Positions 17,910 to 27,719 of a stretch of 63,612 nt of DNA are shown here, one piece after another; positions within the stretch are counted from its first letter, which is position 1, and every line of letters begins with the position of its first letter. The notes under the pieces were generated by a model. The model made no database searches. It had not been told where the DNA came from and saw only the letters and a program-made list of their open reading frames with translations. Origin of the DNA: a virus; the IMG/VR virus record IMGVR_UViG_3300037485_001761, positions 1 through 63,612 of that record; one strand, 5' to 3'. Position numbers and translations under genes: made by a program.

Positions 17910-20900
17910 ATGGCGACTGAAGAAGAAGTTGACACTGAAGAAACTGGAGCGGATGAAAATTATCAGTACGCCCCTCCGAAGCCTGTGGTGGACGATGAGG
18001 CGCTTGCGATAGCCAAAGCTGAGCTAGCACAAGAAGCTCAACCGGCACAAGAGCAACCAGCTCCCGCTCCCGTCGTAGCTACTCCTAAAGCTCCTCCTAT
18101 TCAAAGGAAGGGAGAGGTGACGGCTGTTGAATTAGACCCGGAGGAATCCGCAATCCTGGATAAGATTTCGGAGATGGCTAGCCGGAAACCGCTGTCGTTC
18201 AAGGAATTGGGAGACGCAATAAAGGGCAAGCCCTACGCCGACCAACAAAAGATAATTGAAGAGAATGAAGCAATCCGAGTAGGTGAAGCCCAGACTCCCG
18301 ACTTCATGGCAGAGGTCATGGGGAAACTTGGAACCTTAGCCAAGGACACCGCTCACACGGTATTCCCGACACTCGTTGACCCGGCCACTGCGGAAGAGAA
18401 CAAGCAATATTACAAACCGATATTCGGTAGAAAATCTACTCCCATTAGCCAGTGGTATGACCCAAAAACCAAGAGAATACCTGCAAACAAGTTAGAAGAG
18501 TTTCTTGCCTATGAACACGCGGGACTCACGCCCGAAAAGAAAGAATTCGTAACGTCAAGAGTATTATCCGCCGTCTCGGACATTCCTCCCGAAGAGATAA
18601 TAAAAGGCCGAGTTCTTGGCAATTCGTCTTCCTCGATAGCCAAGCTTGCTCAGACAATGGACGCTTTATTGTTTCAAGAAGCAGGCAGCAAGTATGCAGC
18701 TTACGGGATTAATAAATTCCTTCGAGAAAAGCCAAAGATGCCTCCTGAATTCTTTTCCCCTGAAGTCAAGAATTACATCAAAGACAACCTTCACAATGGA
18801 GGCTCCGTGGGCACCAATTTGTTCGAACTACAAATCCCCACGGATGCGAAGAACGCCGATGAAGCGATGAAGGAAATGTGGAATACTTATGCCGGGGCTG
18901 CTCGGGATATGTATTTTGAAGTAGGAAAGAATAAATTAGCGGCCAATGCCGGTGTCCCTTTATTGTTTGTTGGGTCTCGAGGCATTGGCGCACTGGCAAA
19001 CCCGCTGACCACAATTGCCGCAAGACGGGGCGTTAAGTTTGGCGGGCAACTCATTGCCTCATTCGTAGAGGGTGGCCTTATGGCCTCGCCTACTGAAGCA
19101 GAAGGTAAAACCTGGACAAGTACCCTGGCCGCCGGTGCCTTAGGTGCGGGATTCCACGCCGTGGGTGAAGGAGTCGCCAAAGTATTCTCTTCCAAAGCGG
19201 GAGTTGACGTTGACGCTTCCCCGAGGCAAAACAGAGAACTTCAAAAAGAAAGACAGGTAGCCGAAGCATTTCCTAATGCAAAAACCGAACACCTCATGCA
19301 AGTGGCTAGAGGCGAAGTGGACATTCCCAATGTGCTTGAATCGGACAAGCCCGCCCTACGGCAAAAAGCCGGAGAGATGGCTAAGGGACAAGTTATCAAG
19401 GATGTGGTTGGAGATGTTCCTATTTCCCCGGAAACGATGGAAGTCGTCCTCAACCAAGGGGTAAGAGATAAAAGGGTTCAGGAACAGCTTGACCACATGA
19501 TGGCCATAACGGATGGCGTGACTCCGCAACAAAAGATGACGGACACGGCGTTTAAGAAGACGATGGCACAGATGCCGAAGGAAACAGCCGAGTTGATGCA
19601 AGGGCTCAGGGATTCCGCAGACTATAAATTAGCCCTCGAGTCTCCTGAGAGAATGCAAGAACTGTTAAGGAGTAAAGGCTTAGAACATGCTTACTCTCCC
19701 TTCGATTATGAGTTGCAAAAGACAGTCGCCAACAAGCCATCAATGTACCGACAGTATCTTATCGAATCCGCTAAAATATTAACGGACAACCTCGATGAGA
19801 CTAAACTGACTCGTTATGATTTAGGAAAATCCAGTTCCCGGACAATCAGAAACCTCATTGAGATGAGCGATAATCCCGTTGACTTCAATACGTCTGTTGG
19901 AACCTGGAGAGACTTAAGCACGGATTTAGCGGATAAAGTCGTGAAGATGTCCGACACAGCGTCCTACTTAAAAAAGATAGACGACCCCCGCATTCAATTT
20001 GTCAGGGAGCATATTGATGAAGCTGTCGCCAATAACCGACAAATCGACCGGGGATATGTTATCCAGGAACTTAAGAAAATTGGAGAGGACACCGGGCAAA
20101 CAGGACTCACGGGGAGGATGACTTCCCAGGTTATGGCGTATAACAACATCCTCAACAAGATGGGTGAGGTTAAACAGGACATTCAGAACTCAGTAAGCAA
20201 AACAAACAATGTGAACGTAGCCAGGGAAACTGCGAACAAGAGAGTGCTCCCTCACGAGAACCTTATCAAATCAGCCGGGAGTTACGACGACCCTGTTGCC
20301 GTCGCCGCTAGGTTTAATGAGCACATTAACCCCGCAATGCAGAATCCCAAGATTCCAGCAGAGGTTAGAGCGGCCACCGATAACTTCATCAAACAATCGT
20401 CAATCAATGTGGCGGCGGGAGCCCAGATTCCTAAAGCCTTTGTTGACGGATTTAAGTTAGAAGTCGAGAAAGCCAAAGGCGTTGTCGGGATAAATTCTTT
20501 AAGAGATTTGGCGGGAGCTGTTGAACATTGGAACAAAGAGATAGGCCACATCGATTCATTGAAAGAAACACTCGGGCAATCTTTCGACAGCCCATCCTCT
20601 TTATCGAAGCTTATTCCCGCATTCCAGCAAGCTTCCAAAGATGTTATTTCTCCCGTCAACTTGGAAAGATTGGACACGTATCACAGCTATCTTTCCTCTG
20701 TGTGGACACAGGCACTCGAAGGGACGGGATTGCCGGACAAAACTAAACTCCAGCTCTTCAGCTATCTTTTCGGCGGGACTGAAGTAAAACTTAAAGCAGA
20801 AGCGGATCCTGGAAACATGATACGGACACAGGAACATGCTCAAAATGTGTTGGATGCGTTGACTTCCAACTCCCGAGAAGTGCTTGACACGCTAAACAAT

Positions 20901-23900
20901 ATTCACCAAGAAGTCCTCGGCGTTCCATTGAACCGGGAATGGTTTCTCGCAAATATCGCAACTCCCCTCAACGATTTCAATTCAGGACGAGCGGTAGAAA
21001 AGCTGTTACTCGATGTTAAATCCTATTCCAAACATGTGGAGACAGCGAGAGAAGGTAAAGGTAATCCAAGCACCGCATACCTCGACAGCCTTAATTCAGA
21101 GATGAGAGATTACGAGATAGTCAAGAAAACGAATCTCTCGGTAGGAAATGACTTTTCCGAACTCCAAGGATACGAGAGACTCGCTTCCCATCGAATGACT
21201 AAAGAATTTGGCGGGCTCATTAAAGAAGCCGAAACTAAAATAAAGGGCAAATGGGGCTTGTCCGGTTTCTCGGAGATAGCAGGAAAGTTAACGGGCTCCC
21301 GCGGATTAGCCGGGCTCTATGATGTGATGTACTTGCAAGGCAGGGATGGAGTCGCCTCGCTTACCGATGTAGGCAGGCTAACCAAGAACATCTTTACCAG
21401 TGACTCCCGGTTCGCAGAGTACAAGAAACTGTTTGAAGATTATAAAACCCACGGCAATCCTGAGAAACTTGAAAAGTTTGTCGAAGTCGCGATGCAAGCG
21501 TCTGGCATTGAAGGAGCGAAGATAGCTCAACTCAAGACAAAGAACTTCGTCAATCACTTCATTAACTATTTCTCCGACCCCATCTTGTGGGCAAGCCACA
21601 TCGACCAGGCAATGTGGCGCGAAGGTTTCGAGTACATTAGCTACGCCAACAAAGCTCGGGCTAAATCTTGGGATATTCATGAAGAAGTTATCGCGGCGCA
21701 CAATGAAGCGTACAAACATAAAGACGTGAATCTCCAACCGAGAAAATGGAGAGAGGATTACGTCACGACCAAGAAAGAAAACAACACGGCACTTACGGAC
21801 ACCCATGACTCTATCTATCTGACAGAAGATTTAAGCAGACGCTTTGGCTCTAGCTTAAAAGGACAGCTCGATAAAGCAAATGAGATAGGCGTTGAACAAC
21901 TCATGCACCCCGCTCGTGGATTGATTCAGGATCTCCAAGCAATGGTCAGAGATTCTCACACCGCTCACTCCAAATCCTACTTGCAGGAGCACGGAGTTCT
22001 TCTTCAAGCGCTAGGCTACACCGCAGAATCCAAGGCGATAGCAGAAGCGATAAAGAGGGAAACCCCCGCCGCGATTGGTGAGATAAGGAGAAACTTGTCC
22101 AAGGTAAACACCTATAACTTTCTCCAGAATGTGGATGCGCTAGGGGCCGCTCCGATCATCAACACAATTTTTAAATCTCTCGGCTACTATTTACCGCAAA
22201 TCTTGTTAAGCCATCCTGCAAGTATTATCAAGAATGTTATCCAGCAAGGATTGCGCCAAGCCTCCTTCACCAAAGGTGGAGTAGCGGCTATCCCTCAATT
22301 CTATTGGAGTACCCTCCGAGGATTTCTTTCTGACTCATACATGCCAATGGCGTCGTATATTACTCCAGCGTCCCATAAGGCGGTTAACCGAGTCGGTAAA
22401 TTACTCACAGATAATGTGAAACGGTCAGAAGTTAAATTCATTGACCAGATGTCCCAGATTACCGACAAGGCAGGAAGTAGAAAAGACGTAGCAGGAAAAG
22501 TGGTTGAGGCCCTCACGGGAATAACACCAAAGAACGCGATGTCTCCGATAGCGCGGGGGGCAAGATTCCTGGAACGGGTTGTCGACACCTCGGCAGAAGG
22601 AGCTACCGGATTACTGAAAGAACGGGTTGAAGCGAAGATGTCCAAAGCTTCACTGGCTCGGGGAGCTTATGTTTTCGAGAAAGCACTCGCTGTGTACCAG
22701 AAAGAAGGCATCCAAGGAATGTACGAGTACTTGAAACCGCAGATGGGCACGAAGACAAACACGCATGTGTGGAATCTCGCTCAAACAGTAGACAGGATAA
22801 CGAAAGAAGGCGGCGACCCTTTCGCCCATGCCATTGATGACTTTATCCTTATGTACCACGACAACGCAGTCGGTAGATTCGGGCCACGGAACTCTCCCCT
22901 CATCCTCACCAAGCTAGGGGCTAGCACTCTTATGCCCATGGGGACACGGTTCTTCAGTGCAAAGACAAATGACTTGTACCGCATGGGCATGACAGGCCGA
23001 GAACTACATAGCGCTGCGGGAAAGCTAAGTGCCGGTCATAAAATTCCTCCCGCTATCGGAGGGCGCATCCTCTGGTCAATGATGACCGCAAGCGGCATTG
23101 GGCTGACGACGTGGGGTTTGTACGAAGGAGTGGAAAGTATCCTTGGAACTAGTACCCAAGACAGAAGCGATATGGAGCAAGAGACAGCGCTTCGAAGGAT
23201 GTATCGTCACGGGACAGGGATTGACATCACCGGGACAGCCCCCATAGATGTGAAGTTCTATAAGGATTTGGGAAGTAAAATATACCAAGGAGACTTAATG
23301 GGAGCAGGCGGGATTGCGGCGACTGCCTTTATTGACTCTAGCCGTCAAAGAGGAATTCCCTTTGCGGGGCCTGAATTAATGGAAGTGTGGAATTCCCTGA
23401 AGACACTCAATGAGACAACGGGGGATAAGATTCCCATCCTTGACCGGATTACGTCCAACCTTGATAGGATGACGGCAGAGTTGAACAAGTTGAATCAAGA
23501 GAGGGCACAAATTGCTCAGACTCCGGAAGGCTACAGCAAAGAACACGTTGCGGGGATAGACACTCGGATAGAGAAACTTATCGAAGATGTGTCCGTCACT
23601 AAAGCAAAATATGAAAAGTCGATGTACGCTGGGATAGCCGATCACATACTAAATAACTTCCCTGCCACGGCCTGGCTCGCTCACGGCTTCCATCCATTTA
23701 CTGTAGCAACGAGCTACCTCGATGCCCAGGCTAATGAACAACTCAACCGAGATAAATGGGAAGCGTTAGCCGAAGACGGAAAGGTCGGGCCACTAGGATT
23801 AATACAACAGTTCATGGGGATGACTGCTCAGGGAGACAGGAATATTCAGGTATCCCAAGCATTCTACTCACGGTATTACCAGCCCATGGTCGAGCACGGC

Positions 23901-24155
23901 TTATTGTCTGCCAAGCAAGCGGATACCTACGCAAAACAAGCGTACCAATATGACGCCATGTTGACAGAGTTAGACGCTGACTTGAATCTTTTGATACAAT
24001 CAGAAATGGTACCAGGGAAGAAGCCATTGGAAAAGATTAAGAACAAAGTAGCTCCGACTATGCGGATACCAGCTCCCGAAATATTCTACCGAGAACTTTC
24101 TCCTGAAGAGAAGGTTATCCAGCAAAACTCTATTTTACCCAGAGGAGGTAAGTGA
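17910..24155 (+). CDS. Giant internal virion / DNA ejection protein (2,081 aa)
   Basis: The largest product of the window. Residues 1-70 are acidic then Pro/Ala-rich. Residues 80-330 are mixed helix, and around 345-420 there is a hydrophobic Gly/Ala-rich zone (VPLLFVGSRGIGALANPLTT; TSTLAAGALGAGFHAVGEG) that could contact a membrane. The remaining 1,600 residues are overwhelmingly helical with long heptad-like stretches. Length and composition recall the largest ejected protein of T7-like phages (gp16 class) and giant helical proteins of other podoviruses. No transglycosylase, protease or methyltransferase motif was seen. It closes the core operon; its stop overlaps the start of a 20-aa gene. 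Confidence 0.65.
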   Translation: MATEEEVDTEETGADENYQYAPPKPVVDDEALAIAKAELAQEAQPAQEQPAPAPVVATPKAPPIQRKGEVTAVELDPEESAILDKISEMASRKPLSFKELGDAIKGKPYADQQKIIEENEAIRVGEAQTPDFMAEVMGKLGTLAKDTAHTVFPTLVDPATAEENKQYYKPIFGRKSTPISQWYDPKTKRIPANKLEEFLAYEHAGLTPEKKEFVTSRVLSAVSDIPPEEIIKGRVLGNSSSSIAKLAQTMDALLFQEAGSKYAAYGINKFLREKPKMPPEFFSPEVKNYIKDNLHNGGSVGTNLFELQIPTDAKNADEAMKEMWNTYAGAARDMYFEVGKNKLAANAGVPLLFVGSRGIGALANPLTTIAARRGVKFGGQLIASFVEGGLMASPTEAEGKTWTSTLAAGALGAGFHAVGEGVAKVFSSKAGVDVDASPRQNRELQKERQVAEAFPNAKTEHLMQVARGEVDIPNVLESDKPALRQKAGEMAKGQVIKDVVGDVPISPETMEVVLNQGVRDKRVQEQLDHMMAITDGVTPQQKMTDTAFKKTMAQMPKETAELMQGLRDSADYKLALESPERMQELLRSKGLEHAYSPFDYELQKTVANKPSMYRQYLIESAKILTDNLDETKLTRYDLGKSSSRTIRNLIEMSDNPVDFNTSVGTWRDLSTDLADKVVKMSDTASYLKKIDDPRIQFVREHIDEAVANNRQIDRGYVIQELKKIGEDTGQTGLTGRMTSQVMAYNNILNKMGEVKQDIQNSVSKTNNVNVARETANKRVLPHENLIKSAGSYDDPVAVAARFNEHINPAMQNPKIPAEVRAATDNFIKQSSINVAAGAQIPKAFVDGFKLEVEKAKGVVGINSLRDLAGAVEHWNKEIGHIDSLKETLGQSFDSPSSLSKLIPAFQQASKDVISPVNLERLDTYHSYLSSVWTQALEGTGLPDKTKLQLFSYLFGGTEVKLKAEADPGNMIRTQEHAQNVLDALTSNSREVLDTLNNIHQEVLGVPLNREWFLANIATPLNDFNSGRAVEKLLLDVKSYSKHVETAREGKGNPSTAYLDSLNSEMRDYEIVKKTNLSVGNDFSELQGYERLASHRMTKEFGGLIKEAETKIKGKWGLSGFSEIAGKLTGSRGLAGLYDVMYLQGRDGVASLTDVGRLTKNIFTSDSRFAEYKKLFEDYKTHGNPEKLEKFVEVAMQASGIEGAKIAQLKTKNFVNHFINYFSDPILWASHIDQAMWREGFEYISYANKARAKSWDIHEEVIAAHNEAYKHKDVNLQPRKWREDYVTTKKENNTALTDTHDSIYLTEDLSRRFGSSLKGQLDKANEIGVEQLMHPARGLIQDLQAMVRDSHTAHSKSYLQEHGVLLQALGYTAESKAIAEAIKRETPAAIGEIRRNLSKVNTYNFLQNVDALGAAPIINTIFKSLGYYLPQILLSHPASIIKNVIQQGLRQASFTKGGVAAIPQFYWSTLRGFLSDSYMPMASYITPASHKAVNRVGKLLTDNVKRSEVKFIDQMSQITDKAGSRKDVAGKVVEALTGITPKNAMSPIARGARFLERVVDTSAEGATGLLKERVEAKMSKASLARGAYVFEKALAVYQKEGIQGMYEYLKPQMGTKTNTHVWNLAQTVDRITKEGGDPFAHAIDDFILMYHDNAVGRFGPRNSPLILTKLGASTLMPMGTRFFSAKTNDLYRMGMTGRELHSAAGKLSAGHKIPPAIGGRILWSMMTASGIGLTTWGLYEGVESILGTSTQDRSDMEQETALRRMYRHGTGIDITGTAPIDVKFYKDLGSKIYQGDLMGAGGIAATAFIDSSRQRGIPFAGPELMEVWNSLKTLNETTGDKIPILDRITSNLDRMTAELNKLNQERAQIAQTPEGYSKEHVAGIDTRIEKLIEDVSVTKAKYEKSMYAGIADHILNNFPATAWLAHGFHPFTVATSYLDAQANEQLNRDKWEALAEDGKVGPLGLIQQFMGMTAQGDRNIQVSQAFYSRYYQPMVEHGLLSAKQADTYAKQAYQYDAMLTELDADLNLLIQSEMVPGKKPLEKIKNKVAPTMRIPAPEIFYRELSPEEKVIQQNSILPRGGK

Positions 24156-24217
24156 TGACTTATTCACGGCAAGAGTTTACCAAAGAAGTTAATCCACCAA
24201 CACCCGAAGGAGAATAA
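24155..24217 (+). CDS. 20-aa peptide between virion gene and endolysin
   Basis: This short frame (MTYSRQEFTKEVNPPTPEGE) starts in a TGATG overlap with the 2,081-aa gene, with a perfect AGAGGAGG about 6 bases upstream. It ends immediately before the endolysin ATG. Its own end supplies the AAGGAG used by the endolysin. It may be a translated leader that couples lysin translation to the virion operon. Confidence 0.5.
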   Translation: MTYSRQEFTKEVNPPTPEGE

Positions 24218-25483
24218 ATGGACAAGCCATCGTCAAAGTTCCTGGAATACGTCAAAGTTCTTAAAAATTGTGAGCTAGAGTTTCCCGCGTTAAAAGTGGC
24301 AATTTTGGCACAATCGATCATGGAGTGTGGCGTCGGTGTCACCAAATTATTTCAAGATCACAATAACCCACGCGGTGTTCATTACTATGATTTCCTGAAA
24401 AAGTACGCGGTTGGCGTTGATTATGTAACCGATACTGAACCTGATGGCCATGGGGTATTTTGCAAGTTCTTTACGTTGGATGACGCGGCTAAATCATACT
24501 TTTTATGGTTCGATTATTGGCCACATTATGGCGATTGGCGCGTTTATGCACGCAAGACGCCAACAGACTTTTTGGCTTGGATTGGGCCTCATTACTGCCC
24601 TCCTGGTTATACTGCGAGTTGGGCAAGTCAGCATGGTGGCCTCAATTACCACCAATATATCATGCAAAATTTGTATCCCGAAGCAGAGAAATTGCTAGCA
24701 GCGGCGCAGACAACTCCAACAAATAAGTCCTACCGTGGCGAGCTTGACCCGACGACGATGAACTTCCGAATCATTGAAGAGCCGGGCTCCGTGGTTTATG
24801 CCACCGTGAAAACGGAACAAGGAAGAAATCTCCATCTCCTCGCAGGAATTAAAGCAGCCCTTGACCTTGGGGCCTATCGAACTCTTATCGTTAACTGGGA
24901 CAAGGCAACTCCTCCAATTCCTCCCGTCGAGCCTCCCAAACCCCCGAGCAAAGTTAAAACGATCTACGTCGAACCCGGCCATAGCAAATCGGTACAAGGC
25001 GCTCAAAGCCTAGGCGCTGTTAACGAATATGAGATGAATGAACTCGCTGCAAAAATTATGATCGAAATGATTGAGGCATCAGGCCATAAGACGAAGACAC
25101 TGAATCCTGACCCCGACAATTTAGACACAGTTGGCAACGGGGCTAAAGGATGCGATGCCGCATTTTCAATTCATCACAATGCGTATGACAAAAAAGAGCA
25201 TTATTTCCGCTGTTATTTCGCGAAAACTCCCAAAGCATCCTCGGTTTCCCTTGGTAATAAAATAGCCATTGCGGTAGCCAGTGAGCTTAAGCTGCCTGAA
25301 GTAAACAACGAGAATTCTGGATTCACTGTACCGAATATCTTTAATGGAGTTTGTAGCGGCCCTTCAATGCTGTTAGAGTTATACTTTATCGACGCCTATA
25401 AAGACCGAGCAGTTATCGTCGACCGAACTACAAGAGCCGCGAAAGCCGTAGCACAGGAGATTATTAAATGGGCCAATTCATGA
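24218..25483 (+). CDS. Two-domain endolysin: glucosaminidase plus Amidase_3
   Basis: A 421-residue cell-wall hydrolase. Residues 7-160 match the N-acetylglucosaminidase (FlgJ/LytG-like) fold: SIMECG with the probable catalytic Glu36, then HNNPRG, a FTLDDAAKSYFLW stretch and a C-terminal Y-x-x-x-I helix. A Pro-rich linker lies at 228-245. Residues 247-421 are an Amidase_3 zinc N-acetylmuramoyl-L-alanine amidase: zinc ligands His255 (EPGH), Glu270 and His320 (HHN), and catalytic Glu387 (LLELYF). No signal peptide or wall-binding repeat is present, so export would need a holin or virion delivery. It directly follows the ejection-protein operon. Two catalytic domains with different bond specificity are common in lysins of phages that attack Gram-positive hosts but are not restricted to them. 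Confidence 0.9.
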   Translation: MDKPSSKFLEYVKVLKNCELEFPALKVAILAQSIMECGVGVTKLFQDHNNPRGVHYYDFLKKYAVGVDYVTDTEPDGHGVFCKFFTLDDAAKSYFLWFDYWPHYGDWRVYARKTPTDFLAWIGPHYCPPGYTASWASQHGGLNYHQYIMQNLYPEAEKLLAAAQTTPTNKSYRGELDPTTMNFRIIEEPGSVVYATVKTEQGRNLHLLAGIKAALDLGAYRTLIVNWDKATPPIPPVEPPKPPSKVKTIYVEPGHSKSVQGAQSLGAVNEYEMNELAAKIMIEMIEASGHKTKTLNPDPDNLDTVGNGAKGCDAAFSIHHNAYDKKEHYFRCYFAKTPKASSVSLGNKIAIAVASELKLPEVNNENSGFTVPNIFNGVCSGPSMLLELYFIDAYKDRAVIVDRTTRAAKAVAQEIIKWANS

Positions 25484-25797
25484 AGCATAAACCGTTGAGA
25501 GATAAGCTTACTACCGAAGGTGGTGGTAGAGCGTACCATATGGTTTCAAGTAAAATAGCGAAAGATTCTTCGGGAAATCCTCAAGTAGTCACTGTGGAAA
25601 GAGAGAAGATGATGGAAAAGCTCGGAAGAAATCCCGGAAGAGATATTGTAGCTATGCATAAAACGGGAGGCTCCCACTTCAATCCGAAGGGCGACCCTTT
25701 TAAAATGGGCACGAGAGCCGAAAATACGAGTGACTCAAACAAGGCTAGAGCGAAGAAGTTTAAAGATAAATTCAAGACGGATAAGGCTAAGAGTTAG
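25468..25797 (+). CDS. Small basic protein, unknown
   Basis: A 109-residue protein overlapping the end of the endolysin gene by 16 bases. It has about 25% Lys/Arg, a central segment (EKMMEKLGRNPGRDIVAMHK) that may be helical, and a Lys-rich tail (ARAKKFKDKFKTDKAKS). No transmembrane segment is present, so it is not an obvious holin or spanin. The stop is convergent with the zinc-ribbon gene, overlapping it by 11 bases. Nucleic acid binding is possible from charge alone. Confidence 0.65.
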   Translation: MGQFMKHKPLRDKLTTEGGGRAYHMVSSKIAKDSSGNPQVVTVEREKMMEKLGRNPGRDIVAMHKTGGSHFNPKGDPFKMGTRAENTSDSNKARAKKFKDKFKTDKAKS

Positions 25798-26050
25798 CTC
25801 GGGAATGGAGATACTGATTCAAGGGGCGTGGAGATTTTGAAGCGTCCCACTCACTTTCAGCGGGTTTAACCAATCCATGTTTCGGGTGAAGCACGGCTCG
25901 GTTCTTCTGAAAACAGGATTTGCAGACCGTTAGAAAATTCTTAGGGCTCGGAGTTTTAGTGGTTTTATTCCGCAATATTCCTTGCATCGGTTCCACCGTT
26001 TCCTGGCAAAAGTAGCAAGCTTCCGCGTATCTGTTTGGTCGGTTTATCAT
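25787..26050 (-). CDS. Zinc-ribbon protein translationally coupled to Ro60
   Basis: An 87-residue protein. Cys12-x2-Cys15 (CYFC) and Cys43-x2-Cys46 (CKSC) form a probable zinc ribbon, with a basic loop between them and another basic stretch after it. The start codon overlaps the Ro60 stop (ATGA), so the two are translated in a coupled fashion and probably act together. I know no standard partner of this type in bacterial Ro operons, where RtcB/RtcA is the best-known neighbour. Nucleic acid binding is a reasonable guess. HNH nucleases also use such cysteines, but no His-Asn-His arrangement is seen. Confidence 0.75.
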   Translation of the reverse strand: MINRPNRYAEACYFCQETVEPMQGILRNKTTKTPSPKNFLTVCKSCFQKNRAVLHPKHGLVKPAESEWDASKSPRPLNQYLHSRANS

Positions 26051-27615
26051 GAATTAATAAACTCCGTAAAGATAGCCGGGGACGCCGTATCAAAGCCCAC
26101 TAAATCCATTCCATGAACATCTTCAGGATCGTTAATCGTAAACTCCGTCGCCGTCATACCCCACACGGCTAACTTTACCTTCGGATTGTTGGCAAAATTC
26201 CGGTAAGCGTTTAACGCGGCAGTAGGATGCTCTCCACTGTTAGTCTCGTTATCGGTGAACACGGCAAACGCATCAATGTTCTTCACGTTCCTCTTTATCG
26301 CGTGGTTAAACGGAATGGAACAATCTGTTCGGTCAAACGGGAGGTTCGAAATAGTCTTTATCACCTGGCTCATATCCATCCCAGCATGAATCCGCAACGG
26401 GATAAACCCCCCACTGAAGCCCCAGAATTCGTGAGACTGGCACGACCTAGCAACCACCATGGCCATAATTGCGGAGGCCTCACGAGGAGTAATCCTCATC
26501 CCTCCACAGGAGTCGGAGGCCATCGACCCGGACACGTCCAACGCTAACAGCACATTCTTATCCGACTTCTCAATGTTGCCGAAGGAGGCGTAGAACGCTG
26601 TCATTAAAGCAGAGATAATGGCGGGAGACGGGAGCCAAGATAATGAGCCCTTCTCACCATGTCCTTCCATATAAATTTTCGCCGCATTGTACAGAAACAA
26701 AGGATGGACTTTGCTTCGTTTCACTTCTTCTTCATCCAACAAACGGCTGACTATTTGCCCCGTCCACTTGCTAAAGGGAGCGATAATTCCGAGAGACGTA
26801 AGCCTCCCCAAGTTTCTCACCAACGCCATTAACGGGGTATTGGGCAATAGAGCTTCCCACACTTCTCGAGTCGTTAAATGTTCCGTAGGAATCATTTCCC
26901 ACGTCATCTTGTTGGCAGTGATAACCCGGCAAACCCTGTCCGTGTCCTTCTCCGTCTTCAGCGATTCATAAGCCTCAATCAATGGATGAAGCTTTTCCAG
27001 GGGCTCGGACTTGCCGACAACCCATTTAAGGATGGAATTCTTCGCGGCGTCCCTTGTCCTTGGATGCGACAACCGGAGAACATCTCGATGCGTCCAACCA
27101 TTTCGCTGTCGATATTTAACCACTTGATACGCAATCTTATCGGCATCTTTTTCGGTGTAAAATCGTGCTACGGAATTTCGTAACCCGTGGCCCCATTTCT
27201 GCACATAGTCTACAAACTCGAAAAGAAACGTCGAATAGCCACACAACGTCGGGATTACTTTGTACGCTTCTTTCTTGGCTTCCGGTGTCCCGTAAACCAG
27301 GACAAGGGACAAGGCAAACAGGCACGGAGATTTCTTCGGAGCCCGGTTGCTGTTCGCGATTTCTACGATTTCTTGTACCACTCTCACGCCGTCAACGGCG
27401 AGGAGGTCAATAACGACCTTCGCATTCTCTGCGGTCATTTCCTTCGCAGTTGCATAGTAGCTACCGTTCGAAGAACCAAGAATAAGGAATCGCTTTAAGC
27501 TGTCCCAAGGATTTAACTTGAACACATAAGCGCCACAGTTATTGGCAACCATCGGTTTTCCGGGAATGGGAGAAGAAAGATTCGGAGTAAAAAAAGAAAG
27601 ATAAGGATTAGGCAC
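26047..27615 (-). CDS. rsr: Ro60 / Rsr-type TROVE protein with vWA domain
   Basis: A 522-residue ortholog of the Ro60 autoantigen. Residues 1-340 form the TROVE HEAT-repeat ring: an N-terminal GAYVFKLNPWDSLKRFLILG, then SNRAPKKSPCLFALSLVLVY, then TEKDADKIAYQVVKYRQRNGWTHRDVLRLSHP, each characteristic of the family. Residues 350-522 are a von Willebrand A domain with the MIDAS motif D360-V-S-G-S-M. Ro60 proteins bind misfolded RNAs in the ring and Y RNAs on its outer surface; in Deinococcus a Y RNA tethers Ro60 to PNPase. The GTG start has AGGAG 6 bases upstream. A Y RNA lies 105 bases upstream on the same strand and a zinc ribbon is coupled downstream. Phage-borne Ro homologues are known (mycobacteriophage Bxz1, for example). 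Confidence 0.95.
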   Translation of the reverse strand: MPNPYLSFFTPNLSSPIPGKPMVANNCGAYVFKLNPWDSLKRFLILGSSNGSYYATAKEMTAENAKVVIDLLAVDGVRVVQEIVEIANSNRAPKKSPCLFALSLVLVYGTPEAKKEAYKVIPTLCGYSTFLFEFVDYVQKWGHGLRNSVARFYTEKDADKIAYQVVKYRQRNGWTHRDVLRLSHPRTRDAAKNSILKWVVGKSEPLEKLHPLIEAYESLKTEKDTDRVCRVITANKMTWEMIPTEHLTTREVWEALLPNTPLMALVRNLGRLTSLGIIAPFSKWTGQIVSRLLDEEEVKRSKVHPLFLYNAAKIYMEGHGEKGSLSWLPSPAIISALMTAFYASFGNIEKSDKNVLLALDVSGSMASDSCGGMRITPREASAIMAMVVARSCQSHEFWGFSGGFIPLRIHAGMDMSQVIKTISNLPFDRTDCSIPFNHAIKRNVKNIDAFAVFTDNETNSGEHPTAALNAYRNFANNPKVKLAVWGMTATEFTINDPEDVHGMDLVGFDTASPAIFTEFINS

Positions 27616-27719
27616 AAGAATCTCCTATGGCGGATGAATTATTTCCTCTATCGGTAGAGATTCTCGCTCAAGGCGGGAAATAACGATAAAGGAAGCGACC
27701 CGCGCGGGGGTTATAATAT

